From Granulicella aggregans (lineage in GTDB: Bacteria > Acidobacteriota > Terriglobia > Terriglobales > Acidobacteriaceae): a stretch of 64,000 bases of DNA. Shown here one piece after another: positions 26,678 through 35,637 of this stretch. Within the stretch, counting starts at the first letter, position 1, and each line of letters begins with the position of its first letter. The DNA lies in NCBI RefSeq assembly GCF_025685565.1, contig NZ_JAGSYE010000001.1, positions 1,364,001 through 1,428,000 on the forward strand, read 5' to 3'. Under the pieces are notes generated by a model that saw only the letters and a program-made list of their open reading frames with translations, was not told the origin of the DNA and did no database searches. A program made the translations under genes and the position numbers.

Positions 26678-29600
26678 CTAGGCTTCTTCGATTGGCCGCA
26701 CCGAAAGCAACAACTGGCCGCTCTGCACCAATGCTCCCTGCGCGCAGTAGATCTCTTCAACGATGCCGTCGACGTGCGAGGCGACGACGATCTCCGTCTT
26801 CATCGCGTCGAGCACGATCAGCTTCTGCCCGTCCGCGACCTTGTCGCCTGGCTTCACTACGATCTGGAAGACGCTCGCCGTTACTGGCGACGAGACGCCT
26901 TCGCAGCCTTCGGGAATGACGGCAGCGGCCGTCTCTTCGGGCGCGGCCTCGGGCTCTGCGGGCGTCATTAGGCCCGCCGCGACCCAGCGTTCGCGCTCGG
27001 CGTGGAACGATGCCTTCTGATGCTTCTTGAAGGCTGTGGCTTCGACGGCGATGGAGTCGAGAAAGGCCTGGTACTCCTTCAAGTTGAACGTCGTCTCTTC
27101 GACGCGTAGTTCGAAGCGGCCATGCGGGAAGTCCTCGCGGGCCTTCAGCAGATCTTCCGCACTGATCGGATAGAACCGGATCTGGTCGAAGAAGCGCAGC
27201 GACCACGGCGTGCCTTCGGCGAAGGCCGGCGTGGACTTCCACGTATTCCAGACCTGGATCGTGCGACCGACGAGCTGATAGCCGCCTGGGCCCTCCATCC
27301 CGTAGACGCACATGTACGCTCCGCCGATGCCGACCGCGTTCTCCGGCGTCCATGTACGGGCCGGGTTGTACTTCGTAGTGACGAGGCGATGGCGCGGGTC
27401 GACCGGTGTGGCCACTGGTGCGCCGAGATAGACGTCCCCGAGACCGAGCACGAGATAGCTTGCCTCATGCACGATGCGATAGACATCATCGATCGAGTCA
27501 AGGCCGTTGATGCGACGGATGAATTCGATGTTCGACGGGCACCATGGAGCGTCGGGCCGCACCGCCTGCATGTACTTCTCCTGCGCGATCTTCGCCTGCG
27601 GGTCGTCCCACGAGAGCGGCAGGTGGACGATGCGCGAGGGTACGGTGATGTCCGTCAGCTCAGGCATGGTGCGGTCGAGATCGTTCAGTAACTCGATCAG
27701 CTTCGCACGCGCCAGCTTGCGGCTGTCGTAATGAATGTGCAACGAGCGGATGCCGGGTGTGATATCGATGATGGCGTCAAGAGCGGCTTCACGCAACTTC
27801 TGCTCGAGGATGTGAACGCGGAAGCGCAGGTAGAGATCGAGCTCGAGTTCGCCGTACTCGATGAGGAGGTATTTATCGCCATCGGCGCGGAAGACCATCT
27901 TCTGCGGTCGGTCGGTGAAGGCCGCAATGATGGCCGGTTCTGGCGTGGAGCTCGTTGGCAGGGCAAGAGGAGCGGAGGTGAAGTTTTCGAGGAACTTGTC
28001 CTGCGCGGCTTCCAGCGCTTCAGCTTCAGCGAGCGTGATGCGATTGAAGTGGACGGTGTCGCCGGCCTTCAACTGTCCGAGCTTCCATAGCTCCGCCTGC
28101 ACGATGGTCGCGGGGCAGACGAAACCACCGAGGCTGGGGCCATCCGGGCCAAGCAGGATGGGCATGTCGCCGGTGAAGTCGATCGTGCCGATGGCGTACG
28201 CGTTGTCGTGAATGTTCGAGGGATGCAAACCAGCCTCGCCACCATCGGGCCGCGCCCATGTGGGCTTGGGGCCGACGAGGCGCACACCGGTGCGGTCGCT
28301 CTGGTAGTGGACCTTCCAGTGCGTCGCGAAGAGCATCTCGATGTCTTCTTCGGTGAAGAAGTCCGGAGCGGTGTGCGGGCCAAAGAGAACGCCGATCTCC
28401 CATGTTCGCGTTAGTTGTGGTATGAACTCTATTGGAAGCGTTGCCGGTTCGCTCACTACGGCGTCAGGCGCTCCCAGATGTAGCACGTCGCCCGCACGAA
28501 GCGCTCGACCAGCATGGCCGCCGAAGCCGCCGAGCATGAACGTGCTGCGGCTGTTCAGGTACGGTTGCGTGTCGATGCCGCCGCGCAGCGCGAGGTAGGC
28601 GCGGATGCCTTCTTTGGACGCGGCCCCGAGAGACAGCGTGCTACCAGCCTTCACGTGGATTGATCCCCAGCGCGCAACGGGTTTGCCGTTGAGCTTCGCG
28701 CCCATGTCTGCGCCGGTCAGCGCGATGGTCGCGTCTGAATGAAACTTTATGCGGCTACCCATGGTGGCGAACTCAATCGCTGCTGCCCCCGCATTGTTGC
28801 CGACCAAGCGATTGGCAATGCGGAAAGAGAGATGATCCATCGGGCCGGATGGGGGCACGCCGATGTTCCAGTAGCCGGTGCGGCCGGGGTAGTCCTGAAT
28901 CGTTGTTTGCGTTCCGCCTTCGAGAATCTCAATCGCGTTGCGTTCGAATGCGAACGTACCCAGAAATGCAGTTGTAACTTTGCCAGATACAAATTCCGGA
29001 GTGGCCGCAACCTTGCGCAAGTAGCGAAGGTTCGTCTCGGTGCCATCGATGAAACTCGCTGCCAGCGCGGCATCCAGCTTCGCCAAGGCTTCGGTGCGAT
29101 CTTTGCCGGTGACGATGATCTTGGCGATCATTGGGTCGTAGAACGGTGTGATCGTCGAGCCGGACTCGATCCACGTTTCTACACGCGCAAGCTCCGGCGC
29201 GGGGAACCGCACCAGCGTCAGCTTGCCGGGCGAGGGCTGGAAGTTCTGCGCGGGGTCTTCGGCGTAGACGCGAGCCTCGATCGCTGCGCCCGTGGGCTTG
29301 ATCTCGAAGGAATCGAGCGGAGCAAGATCGCCCGATGCCTGCAGCACCATCCATTCGACGAGATCGACCCCGGTGACCTGCTCGGTCACGCCGTGTTCGA
29401 CCTGCAGCCGTGTGTTCACTTCGAGGAAGTAAAACTCGCTGGTGTCGTCGTCATAAATGAACTCAACAGTGCCAGCCGATGCGTAGTTTACCGCCTTGCC
29501 GAGCACAATCGCGGACTTGTAGAGCTCTTGCCGCGTTGCATCCGTGAGGCCCGGCGCTGGGGTCTCTTCAAGCACCTTCTGGTGACGTCGTTGCGCGGAG

Positions 29601-30283
29601 CAATCGCGTTCGCCGAGCGCGATCACGCCGCCCTTGCCATCGCCGAAGATCTGCACTTCAATGTGTCGCGCGCGCGCGACGTACTTCTCGAGAAAGACGC
29701 CGCTATCGCCGAAGTTGGCCTTGCTCAACCGCAATACGGAGTCATAAGTCTCACCAAGCTGCTCGGCGGAGTAGCAGACCTTCATGCCGATGCCGCCGCC
29801 GCCTCCGGAGCTCTTGAGCATCACGGGATACTTCAGCGTCTCGGCCTGCGCCAGCGCGTCTTCGAGATCCGAGAGCAGGCCGGTGCCGGGAAGTAGTGGA
29901 ACACCGCAGCGCTTCGCTGTCTCACGCGCGGTGTGCTTCAACGCAAAGGCCTCCACGTGCGCTGGTTCGGGGCCGATGAACTTGATCCCGCGATCGGCAC
30001 ATTCTCGCGCAAAGTGAACGTTCTCGCTGAGGAATCCGTAGCCGGGATGGATCGCCTCGGCGCCTGTCTCGGCAGCAGCAGCGAAGATCTTATCGAACAC
30101 GAGATAGCTCTGGGCTGCGGGCGGGGGCCCGATGGCCACGGCTTCATCGGCCTCGAAGACATGCAACGAATGCGCGTCGGCTTCGGAGTAGACGGCGACT
30201 GAGGCGATGCCCATTCTGCGCAGTGTGCGCTCGATGCGGGTCGCGATTGCGCCGCGGTTTGCGATAAGGACTTTCTTGAACAT
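26678..30283 (-). CDS. Biotin-dependent urea/guanidine carboxylase
   Basis: This 1201-residue enzyme has the urea-carboxylase layout. A biotin carboxylase domain spans ~1-450 ('KVLIANRGAIATRI', 'LKSSGGGGGIGMK', 'EVNTRLQVEHGVTE'), then come the KipA-like and KipI-like carboxyltransferase domains (~460-1010), and a C-terminal biotinyl domain has the biotin-accepting Lys in AMKTE (~residue 1162). It carboxylates urea to allophanate, or guanidine to carboxyguanidine. Published work on homologues encoded with the two DUF1989 proteins found them to be guanidine carboxylases, so guanidine is the more likely substrate. The start is the ATG at 30283, with AGGAG upstream. It lies between allophanate hydrolase (7 bp) and the DUF1989 genes (13 bp). 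Confidence 0.94.
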   Translation of the reverse strand: MFKKVLIANRGAIATRIERTLRRMGIASVAVYSEADAHSLHVFEADEAVAIGPPPAAQSYLVFDKIFAAAAETGAEAIHPGYGFLSENVHFARECADRGIKFIGPEPAHVEAFALKHTARETAKRCGVPLLPGTGLLSDLEDALAQAETLKYPVMLKSSGGGGGIGMKVCYSAEQLGETYDSVLRLSKANFGDSGVFLEKYVARARHIEVQIFGDGKGGVIALGERDCSAQRRHQKVLEETPAPGLTDATRQELYKSAIVLGKAVNYASAGTVEFIYDDDTSEFYFLEVNTRLQVEHGVTEQVTGVDLVEWMVLQASGDLAPLDSFEIKPTGAAIEARVYAEDPAQNFQPSPGKLTLVRFPAPELARVETWIESGSTITPFYDPMIAKIIVTGKDRTEALAKLDAALAASFIDGTETNLRYLRKVAATPEFVSGKVTTAFLGTFAFERNAIEILEGGTQTTIQDYPGRTGYWNIGVPPSGPMDHLSFRIANRLVGNNAGAAAIEFATMGSRIKFHSDATIALTGADMGAKLNGKPVARWGSIHVKAGSTLSLGAASKEGIRAYLALRGGIDTQPYLNSRSTFMLGGFGGHAGRALRAGDVLHLGAPDAVVSEPATLPIEFIPQLTRTWEIGVLFGPHTAPDFFTEEDIEMLFATHWKVHYQSDRTGVRLVGPKPTWARPDGGEAGLHPSNIHDNAYAIGTIDFTGDMPILLGPDGPSLGGFVCPATIVQAELWKLGQLKAGDTVHFNRITLAEAEALEAAQDKFLENFTSAPLALPTSSTPEPAIIAAFTDRPQKMVFRADGDKYLLIEYGELELDLYLRFRVHILEQKLREAALDAIIDITPGIRSLHIHYDSRKLARAKLIELLNDLDRTMPELTDITVPSRIVHLPLSWDDPQAKIAQEKYMQAVRPDAPWCPSNIEFIRRINGLDSIDDVYRIVHEASYLVLGLGDVYLGAPVATPVDPRHRLVTTKYNPARTWTPENAVGIGGAYMCVYGMEGPGGYQLVGRTIQVWNTWKSTPAFAEGTPWSLRFFDQIRFYPISAEDLLKAREDFPHGRFELRVEETTFNLKEYQAFLDSIAVEATAFKKHQKASFHAERERWVAAGLMTPAEPEAAPEETAAAVIPEGCEGVSSPVTASVFQIVVKPGDKVADGQKLIVLDAMKTEIVVASHVDGIVEEIYCAQGALVQSGQLLLSVRPIEEA

Positions 30284-30296
30284 CTTGCTCCTGATG

Positions 30297-30971
30297 CTAG
30301 TTCGCGGCCTCCGCATCCCATATGAGGACGCGCACCGGCGTGGGGTTATAGGCGTTGCAAGGGTTGTTCAACTGCGGGCAGTTGGAGATGACGATGAGCG
30401 TGTCCATCTCCGCGCGCAACTCGACGTACTTGCCTGCGTCGGAGACGCCGTCCTCAAAAGTCAGCTTGCCCGCTGGAGTGACCGGGACGTTCATGAAGAA
30501 GTTGATGTTGGCGGCGAGATCGCGTTTGCCCATCCCGCGGCCTGTCTTCTCCGACCATGCCAGCGCCCCCTTCAGAAAGCTCTGGCGGCAGGCGTGCATG
30601 GAGCGTTTGTCGATAGAGTAGCGAACCATGTTGCTCTCGCAGGAGCAGGCTCCGCCGAGAGTATCGTGGCGGCCGCAGGTGTCGGCGACGATGCTCAGCA
30701 GCACGTTCCGCTCGGTCGAATAGAGCTTCGTGCCGCTGGTCAGGTAGATGTTCGACTGGGCGCGGATCGTGTCCTGTGCGCTGTAGCGATCGGAGTAATC
30801 ATGCGCGTTGTAGAAGAGTGTATCGACGGCCTGGTTACCTTCAAGGTCAACGATGCGGATGTATTCGCCTGCCCTGATTTCATGAACGAAGGAGTCCCCG
30901 GCGAGAACATCGGCAGAGAAGATCGCCGTCTCGGGTGTTCGCGGACTCGTCACTAGAACTGCTTCTGGCAT
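30297..30971 (-). CDS. DUF1989 urea-carboxylase-associated protein 2 (carboxyguanidine deiminase subunit, predicted)
   Basis: This 224-residue DUF1989 protein belongs to the urea-carboxylase-associated protein 2 type. Key features are '[13 protein letters not shown]', a cysteine/histidine cluster likely to bind metal, '[10 protein letters not shown]' and '[16 protein letters not shown]'. In guanidine-degrading bacteria the pair of DUF1989 proteins forms carboxyguanidine deiminase, which turns carboxyguanidine into allophanate and ammonia (CgdAB; from literature memory). The start is the ATG at 30971, with AGGAG nine bases upstream. Its partner lies 42 bp upstream. Confidence 0.9.
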   Translation of the reverse strand: MPEAVLVTSPRTPETAIFSADVLAGDSFVHEIRAGEYIRIVDLEGNQAVDTLFYNAHDYSDRYSAQDTIRAQSNIYLTSGTKLYSTERNVLLSIVADTCGRHDTLGGACSCESNMVRYSIDKRSMHACRQSFLKGALAWSEKTGRGMGKRDLAANINFFMNVPVTPAGKLTFEDGVSDAGKYVELRAEMDTLIVISNCPQLNNPCNAYNPTPVRVLIWDAEAAN

Positions 30972-31013
30972 CGTGTGAAGCTCCTGCATGTGTAACTGGA
31001 AAAGATACAAATT

Positions 31014-31739
31014 CTAGAGGAAGTAACGTTCGGTCAGGGTGAAGCCGCGAGCGTTCTCCAGGCGGAAGTTGCGGCAGACATCATCGGCCGCGGGAGCGGG
31101 AACTCGCTTGATCTCAAGCTCGACGGGTACGCTGCGATAAGCCGGGTCAGGATCCATGGGGTGCTGGCAGGTGTTGAGAATCACGAGCGTGTTCATCTCC
31201 GCGCGAAGCTCCACGCTGGCGGCTGCCTTGGCGTGGCCTTCGATGAAGGTCATGGTGCCGTCGTCCTTCACCTCGACCTTGCTGAAGAAGTTGATATTCA
31301 TCATCAGGTCGCGCGGGCCCAAGCCGTACTTGGCGAGCTCGATCAAGAAGCCATCAAGCGCATTCTGGTGCCAGTCGTTCCGCGCTGTCTGGTAGTCGAG
31401 CGGCCCGTACTTTGCTGCGACCATCGCCGCGTCGGAGCAGCCTCCGAGTGGATCATGCCAGCCCAGCGTGTCGTCGGTGATGGAGCAGAGGATACGCGCC
31501 ATGTCGGAGTAGAGGACGGCACCGGTGGTGAGTCGCGCGATGTGCTGCGCCTTCAGCGTGTCGGGCAGGTTCAGCCGCTCGGAGAAGTTGTCTGCGTTCA
31601 GCATCAGCGCACCCACGTTGGCGTGATCGCCGCCCGCTGTGATGCGGAGCGCGGTGCCGCGCTTGAGAACATGCGACCAGGTCGAGGAGCCGGGCAGCGT
31701 CTCCTGCCAGAGAGTTTCGGAGGACACTTCGAACGACAA
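31014..31739 (-). CDS. DUF1989 urea-carboxylase-associated protein 1 (carboxyguanidine deiminase subunit, predicted)
   Basis: This 241-residue DUF1989 protein belongs to the urea-carboxylase-associated protein 1 type. It shares with its partner the core 'xxHDPLGGCSD', 'MNINFFSKVEV' and 'LRAEMNTLVILNTCQHP'. It is expected to form the heteromeric deiminase with the gene at 30297. The start is a TTG at 31739 with a modest AGAAAGG box upstream; no better codon is available except GTG four codons later. It is the first clear gene of the catabolic operon: DUF1989-1, DUF1989-2, carboxylase, allophanate hydrolase, all on the minus strand. Confidence 0.9.
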   Translation of the reverse strand: MSFEVSSETLWQETLPGSSTWSHVLKRGTALRITAGGDHANVGALMLNADNFSERLNLPDTLKAQHIARLTTGAVLYSDMARILCSITDDTLGWHDPLGGCSDAAMVAAKYGPLDYQTARNDWHQNALDGFLIELAKYGLGPRDLMMNINFFSKVEVKDDGTMTFIEGHAKAAASVELRAEMNTLVILNTCQHPMDPDPAYRSVPVELEIKRVPAPAADDVCRNFRLENARGFTLTERYFL

Positions 31740-31787
31740 AGGAACAACCTTTCTGATGAGACGAGCGGAATCAAAGACGAAATGCAG

Positions 31788-31815
31788 CGATTCTTCGCGG
31801 CGCTCAGAATGACCG
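31788..31815. repeat. REP-like element
   Basis: On the minus strand the region reads TCATTCTGAGCGCCGCGAAGAATC. The ends ATTCT (31790-31794) and AGAAT (31806-31810) pair. It resembles a short intergenic repeat (TCATTCTGAGCG…CGAAGAATC) that I remember as common in acidobacterial genomes. It lies in the 110-bp gap before the DUF1989-1 gene. Confidence 0.45.
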
Positions 31816-31849
31816 CTTGGGAATGAGGTGATTGCTCAGCCCGTCCAGT

Positions 31850-32833
31850 CTACTTCTGATCGGGCGAGATTCTCCATACCGTCTGCTGGGCGAGGTTCGA
31901 GAGCCATAGCGAGCCGAAGCCGAACTGCAGTCCGTCGCCACCCTTTCCCGCCCATTGCTTTACTGCCTTGTTGGTGCTCGCGTCGATCTGCGTCAGCGGA
32001 ATATTGAACAGCGTCGCCCAGGCCGAGCCCGCGCCGAAGGTGATCTCGCCGCCTTCGCCTGTAAGGCCGCACTCGATGGTAGCGACCAACTTGCCGCTTG
32101 CCATGTCCACGCGCGAGACCGTGCCGTCGCCCTGGTTCAAAGCCCACACCGAGCCCGCCCCGACGGTAAGGAAGCGCGGCTTCGGGCCAATGGGGATGTT
32201 CGCGACCAGCTTCATTGACTGCGGATCGACCTTCAGCAACGCGTTGTGCCCAAACGAAGTGACCCAGACAAAGCCATTGCCGAAGAAAGGATTCTCGGAA
32301 TCCGAGGGCAGATCGAGCTTCGCGACAACGGTGTTTGTCTCCGGATCGACCTTCAGCAATGTGCTGGGCTTTACGACGATATAGACCGCACCGAGGCCGG
32401 TGGTGATGCCGCCCTCGGAGTTGGCTGGGTCGGCGGGGATTTCGGCAAGGGTCTTGCCCGTCGTCTCATCCACGCGGAGAAGTTTCTTCGCGCCGCAGCT
32501 TGGGATCCAGATGGAGTTCCAGCCGTACGCGAGGCTCGAGCAGGGCTTGGGAACGTCGACGACGATGCCGGTCTTCTCGGACCCGGGCAGAAGCTGCACC
32601 ACGTGATTCGCGCGCGCGCTGGTCACCCAGACCGAATCCTTCGCCATCACCTTCCAGTCAGGCGAGCCGGCGACCTGGTAGACGTTGGTGGGCTTCAGTT
32701 CGCTAAGCGGACGCGAGACTGCGGGAAGGCCCTGGGGCTTTGGGGCGGGTTGCTGTGCCATGGCGGCTGTGGCAGTGAGGATTGCCGAGGCAAGCAGGAC
32801 GAGATTGCGTCCTTTAGTGCTGATCGAAGCCAT
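31850..32833 (-). CDS. Secreted YVTN/virginiamycin-B-lyase-like beta-propeller protein
   Basis: This 327-residue exported protein has a signal peptide ('LVLLASAILTATAAMAQ'). It is followed by about six repeats of 'VWVTS…LLKVDPQT…VVAKL' type, forming a beta-propeller like YVTN or virginiamycin B lyase proteins. No catalytic residue set is evident, so it may bind a ligand or partner. The ATG at 32833 is taken; an in-frame TTG at 32854 would place the start over its own ribosome-binding site. It is on the same strand as, and 110 bp before, the guanidine/urea operon, with which it may be co-transcribed. Confidence 0.8.
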   Translation of the reverse strand: MASISTKGRNLVLLASAILTATAAMAQQPAPKPQGLPAVSRPLSELKPTNVYQVAGSPDWKVMAKDSVWVTSARANHVVQLLPGSEKTGIVVDVPKPCSSLAYGWNSIWIPSCGAKKLLRVDETTGKTLAEIPADPANSEGGITTGLGAVYIVVKPSTLLKVDPETNTVVAKLDLPSDSENPFFGNGFVWVTSFGHNALLKVDPQSMKLVANIPIGPKPRFLTVGAGSVWALNQGDGTVSRVDMASGKLVATIECGLTGEGGEITFGAGSAWATLFNIPLTQIDASTNKAVKQWAGKGGDGLQFGFGSLWLSNLAQQTVWRISPDQK

Positions 32834-33040
32834 AGATACGAGTTGCTCCTGCAACGAAGCTGGTTGAACGAGAGGTTGTCGCTTGTGGGGACGAGCAGCT
32901 TTAACTAGAACAAACTGCGACGGTGGAGAGCCTGGCTATGGGAATTCTCTATGGCAGAGATAGGTCTCCTTGTATGTCTGCCGATAGGAAGGCAGGGAAC
33001 CGGCGGCGGCCCGTGCGCGTTATACTGAAGAGTGACCATA

Positions 33041-33679
33041 ATGCGCGATAAATCGACCGTTTCTACAGCTTCAGACAGCATCACCCTGGACCAGGCAGCA
33101 CCGAATTCGACCGGCCACCCGCTTGACCTTGGCGAGGGCCGCCGCATCCGTTCCACCACCGTCATCTGCGTCCGCCGGGGCGACTCCGTCGTGATGGCCG
33201 CCGATGGGCAGGTCTCGCTTGGGGCAACGGTAATGAAGGGCTCGGCGAAGAAGATTCGCAAGCTCTACAACGACAAGGTTCTCGCAGGATTTGCGGGATC
33301 GACCGCCGACGCGTTTTCACTCTTCAGCCGCTTTGAGACGAAGCTGGAGCAGTTTGCCGGAAATCTCGGACGCTCTGCCGTCGAGCTCGCGAAGGACTGG
33401 CGCACGGACAAGATGCTTCGCCAGCTTGAGGCGCTGCTGATCGTGACGGACGCCAAATCGACCTTCCTGCTAAGCGGGACGGGCGACGTGATCGATCCGG
33501 ATGAAGGCATCGCCACGATTGGGTCGGGCGGCAGCTATGCTCTCGCTGCGGCAAGGGCGTTGATGGAGAACACGGACCTTACGGCGCGCGAGATTGCGAC
33601 GAAGTCGCTGGCGATTGCGGGACAGATCTGTATCTATACGAACGACCAGATGACGATTGAAGAATTGAAGTCGGAGTAA
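33041..33679 (+). CDS. hslV: ATP-dependent protease proteolytic subunit HslV with long N-terminal extension
   Basis: HslV is the threonine protease subunit of the HslUV proteasome-like complex. The catalytic core begins at 'TTVICVRR' and continues '[22 protein letters not shown]…[13 protein letters not shown]', close to canonical HslV. The catalytic Thr is residue 39 when translation starts at the ATG at 33041 (GAAGAG lies eight bases upstream), so ~38 residues must be removed. No ATG, GTG or TTG occurs in frame between 33041 and the Thr codon, so the extension cannot be explained by a later start. A GTG at 33032 would add three residues. It is followed by a small membrane gene and hslU. Confidence 0.93.
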   Translation: MRDKSTVSTASDSITLDQAAPNSTGHPLDLGEGRRIRSTTVICVRRGDSVVMAADGQVSLGATVMKGSAKKIRKLYNDKVLAGFAGSTADAFSLFSRFETKLEQFAGNLGRSAVELAKDWRTDKMLRQLEALLIVTDAKSTFLLSGTGDVIDPDEGIATIGSGGSYALAAARALMENTDLTAREIATKSLAIAGQICIYTNDQMTIEELKSE

Positions 33680-33681
33680 GC

Positions 33682-33882
33682 ATGACAAGCGTCGCAAAGA
33701 TAGCCCGGAAACTTTTGCCCTACTGGTTCACGTTCCTTGCGGTGTGCGCTACTGCCAATTGCTTCATTTCGGCGAAAGACTCGGATTACTGGGCCCATCG
33801 TCAATGGCTCGTTCAAATATCGACCGCATTCGTCGCATGGGCTCTTGCCGTTTTTTTCTTTCAGAAAAAGCGCTCGATCTAG
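33682..33882 (+). CDS. Small membrane protein between hslV and hslU
   Basis: This 66-residue product has two hydrophobic segments (~residues 13-30 and 42-60), a basic N terminus ('SVAKIARKLLP') and a basic C-terminal 'QKKRSI'. I know no family. The ATG is two bases after the hslV stop and the frame fits an hslV-x-hslU operon. Whether it is translated is uncertain, but the tight spacing and membrane-like composition support it. Confidence 0.5.
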   Translation: MTSVAKIARKLLPYWFTFLAVCATANCFISAKDSDYWAHRQWLVQISTAFVAWALAVFFFQKKRSI

Positions 33883-33997
33883 GCAATCGAGCTTGCTGGC
33901 AGCGCGGTCGCTTCCGGAGTCTTGCTTGTCTGGATCGTGATGGGATTTAGGTAGTTACATTAGGGACCGAAATGGTTGGAAATGAGTGAATGAGAAT

Positions 33998-35632
33998 ATG
34001 GCAATTTTTCTCCCCGGAACCGCAGAAGACCAGGCCCTCGCACTCGACGAGATGACGCCGCGCGAAATCGTCGCGGAGCTCGATAAATATGTCGTCGGCC
34101 AGCAGGCGGCCAAACGCGCCGTCGCCATCGCCCTGCGCAACCGCATGAGGCGGCAGAAGCTCCCGCCGGAGCTCGCCGAAGACATCATGCCGAAGAACAT
34201 CATCATGATCGGGCCCACGGGCGTCGGCAAGACGGAGATCGCGCGCAGGCTGGCGAAGCTGACCAACTCTCCGTTTCTCAAGGTGGAAGCCTCTAAATTT
34301 ACGGAGGTTGGCTATGTGGGGCGTGATGTCGAATCCATCGTCCGCGATCTGGTTGAGATCGCCATCGACATGGTGCGCGACGAGAAGTTGGACGACGTGG
34401 AAGAGAAGGCCGAGATGAACGCCGAAGACCGGCTGCTCGACCTGTTGCTGCCTCCTCCGCCGATCTCAGTGGCCGCCAATGCGTCGGTCTCGCCGATATC
34501 GGTTGTGCCGCCGCCGGTTGACGAATCGAAGGTGATTGAGCTGCCGGTTTCGCCGGTCGATGGGAGCAATTCCGAGAAGTCCGACAAGCCGGGCGACAGT
34601 CATACCCGCACTCGCGAGAAGCTGCGCCAGCAGTTTCGCGAGGGCAAACTGGACGACCGCATCGTCGAGCTTGACGTGCGTGACCGCAACACGCAAAGCT
34701 TTGAAGTAATCAGCAACATGGGCCCGAACTCCGGCCCCGATCAGGGCGGCGAAGGCATGGACCTGCGCGAGATGCTGCCGGGTCTCTTCGGCCAGCGCAC
34801 GAAGAAGCGCAAGATGAAGGTCTCTGAAGCCTTCGAGTATCTGGTGCAGGAAGAAGAGTCGCGCCTCATCGATATGGACCAGGTCACGCGGCTCGCTGTC
34901 GAACGTGTCGAAGACTCCGGCATGGTCTTCCTCGACGAGATCGACAAGATCGCTGGACGCGAGGGTGGCCACGGCCCCGATGTCTCGCGCGAAGGAGTCC
35001 AGCGCGACATCCTTCCCATCGTCGAAGGCACCACGGTCAGCACCAAGTACGGCATGGTCTCGACCGACCACATCCTGTTTATTGCGGCAGGCGCCTTCCA
35101 CGTCTCGAAGCCAAGCGACCTGATTCCGGAGCTGCAGGGCCGCTTTCCCATCCGCGTCGAGCTGCACTCGCTCACCGTGAACGACTTCGTCCGCATCCTC
35201 ACGGAGCCGAAGTCCTCGCTGGTCAAGCAATCGACCGCGCTTCTCGAGACCGAAGGTCTGAAGCTTGAGTTCACCAAGGAAGCGATCCTCGAGATGGCGC
35301 AGTTCGCCTTCCGCGTGAATGAGACGACCGAGAACATTGGAGCCCGCCGTCTGCACACGATCATGGAGCGCGTGCTGGACGAGATCAGCTTCCAGGCGCC
35401 CGACCTGTTCAAGTCGCCACGGCCTGAGGCCACCGAAGAAGGTGTGGTTGCCGAGATCGGCGCGTCGGCTCCGCTGACGGCTGAACCTCAGCCACCGTCG
35501 CCACCGCTTCCGGTGATCGAACGTCAGACGGCAACCGGAACGGAGAAGGTCATCGTCATCGATCCGGAGTACGTGAAGCAACAGGTCGCCAGCATCGTGA
35601 AGGACCAGGACCTAAGCCGTTACATTCTCTAG
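33998..35632 (+). CDS. hslU: ATP-dependent unfoldase HslU
   Basis: HslU is the AAA+ ATPase that unfolds substrates and feeds HslV. Walker A GPTGVGKT is at ~72-79, Walker B is 'MVFLDEID', and the pore/GYVG segment 'VGYVGRDV' and sensor-2 '[18 protein letters not shown]' are present. The C terminus 'DLSRYIL' matches the tail that inserts into HslV and activates it. At ~545 residues it is ~100 longer than E. coli HslU; the extra length is in a Pro/Val-rich I-domain insert (~150-220) and a Pro-rich stretch before the tail. I take the ATG at 33998; a GTG at 33986 is an alternative. Confidence 0.95.
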   Translation: MAIFLPGTAEDQALALDEMTPREIVAELDKYVVGQQAAKRAVAIALRNRMRRQKLPPELAEDIMPKNIIMIGPTGVGKTEIARRLAKLTNSPFLKVEASKFTEVGYVGRDVESIVRDLVEIAIDMVRDEKLDDVEEKAEMNAEDRLLDLLLPPPPISVAANASVSPISVVPPPVDESKVIELPVSPVDGSNSEKSDKPGDSHTRTREKLRQQFREGKLDDRIVELDVRDRNTQSFEVISNMGPNSGPDQGGEGMDLREMLPGLFGQRTKKRKMKVSEAFEYLVQEEESRLIDMDQVTRLAVERVEDSGMVFLDEIDKIAGREGGHGPDVSREGVQRDILPIVEGTTVSTKYGMVSTDHILFIAAGAFHVSKPSDLIPELQGRFPIRVELHSLTVNDFVRILTEPKSSLVKQSTALLETEGLKLEFTKEAILEMAQFAFRVNETTENIGARRLHTIMERVLDEISFQAPDLFKSPRPEATEEGVVAEIGASAPLTAEPQPPSPPLPVIERQTATGTEKVIVIDPEYVKQQVASIVKDQDLSRYIL

Positions 35633-35637
35633 TCCGT

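Noticed and set aside
28739..29896. A 385-codon open frame on the plus strand inside the carboxylase gene.
   Set aside because: The opposite strand encodes a well-conserved biotin carboxylase domain across the whole interval.
31740..31849. Guanidine riboswitch before the DUF1989/carboxylase operon.
   Set aside because: The gap is short and occupied by a REP-like element; no class I, II or III motif is visible.
34466..35581. A 371-codon open frame on the minus strand inside hslU.
   Set aside because: It is a shadow of hslU, with no family features and no ribosome-binding site.
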